DNA of 5,717 nt from Myxococcales bacterium. Lineage in GTDB: Bacteria > Myxococcota_A > Polyangia > Fen-1088. Where the stretch lies: the NCBI GenBank assembly GCA_003161835.1, contig PMNO01000501.1, positions 1-5,717 of the forward strand. Reading direction: 5' to 3'. Below, one piece after another: positions 5,610 to 5,717 of this stretch (position 1 is the stretch's first letter; the number at the start of each line of letters is the position of its first letter). The notes under the pieces are model-generated. The model did no database searches, was not told the origin of the DNA, and worked only from the letters and a program-made list of their open reading frames with translations. A program made the position numbers and the translations under genes.

Positions 5610-5717
5610 TCAGGCGGAGGTCGAATATACGATCAGCGCATCGATGGCGGCATCCCGAAGGCGCGCGCGACCTGCGAGCGTCGCGAGTTCGACGACGAAA
5701 GCAAAGGCCACGACGTG
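5610..5717 (-). CDS. apt: C-terminal fragment of adenine phosphoribosyltransferase (runs off the right edge)
   Basis: The minus strand is open from the right edge to a TGA at 5610-5612, with a second in-frame TGA at 5604-5606. The 35 visible residues read VVAFAFVVELATLAGRARL and then a short tail ending in LIVYSTSA. This matches the end of bacterial adenine phosphoribosyltransferases, where a VVGxAFxxEL strand is followed by LxGRxxL and a final Leu-Val/Ile-x-Tyr strand. The enzyme makes AMP from adenine and PRPP in purine salvage. The catalytic PRPP-binding loop would lie outside the window, so the call rests on the C-terminal pattern only. The stop is 39 bp before the MAPEG GTG on the same strand, with no terminator between them, so the genes are probably co-transcribed. 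Confidence 0.68.
   Translation of the reverse strand, partial: HVVAFAFVVELATLAGRARLRDAAIDALIVYSTSA

Noticed and set aside
5624..5629. TATATT on the minus strand as a promoter for the MAPEG gene
   Set aside because: It lies inside the last codons of the apt fragment and has no -35. The MAPEG gene has its own Shine-Dalgarno and close spacing, so co-transcription is simpler.

Overview
This is a strongly GC-rich window (G/C dominates third codon positions, with a few GTG/TTG starts) densely packed with ordinary bacterial genes. It holds five complete protein genes and two genes cut by the window edges. A GluQ-type tRNA-Asp synthetase, a D-aminoacyl-tRNA deacylase, a lipobox-bearing DUF885 protein and a MAPEG membrane protein together suggest a Gram-negative, queuosine-using bacterium. 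A Myxococcota/Deltaproteobacteria-like or related environmental lineage fits, but the taxon is inferred from gene content and base composition only. There is no tRNA, rRNA, CRISPR array, insertion sequence or phage gene.

Layout. (1) 1-1092, plus strand: a radical SAM/SPASM enzyme whose 5' end probably lies outside the window. (2) 1115-3010, minus strand: a 631-residue lipoprotein of the DUF885 metallopeptidase-like family, convergent with the first gene across a 22 bp gap. (3) 3011-3071: a 61 bp divergent intergenic region. (4) 3072-4111, plus strand: a two-gene operon, a DUF402 protein (nucleotide phosphohydrolase-like) overlapping dtd by ATGA. (5) 4119-5717, minus strand: a probable operon in transcription order apt (only its last 35 codons are visible, running off the right edge), a MAPEG-family membrane protein, and gluQ. 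It converges on dtd with a 7 bp gap.

Functional reading. Two genes, dtd and gluQ, act on tRNA: one clears D-amino acids from mischarged tRNA and the other attaches glutamate to queuosine in tRNA-Asp. apt belongs to purine salvage, and DUF402 proteins are linked to nucleotide hydrolysis. The DUF885 lipoprotein and the MAPEG protein are envelope or membrane proteins of unknown substrate. The radical SAM/SPASM enzyme is the only gene suggesting specialised chemistry (peptide or cofactor modification), but its substrate would lie upstream, out of view.

I found no convincing new multi-gene system. The points most worth a second look are the radical SAM enzyme with its proline-rich insertion and extra cysteines, the apt fragment at the right edge, and possible near-leaderless starts for DUF402 and gluQ, which lack a usable Shine-Dalgarno but have a -10-like hexamer just upstream.
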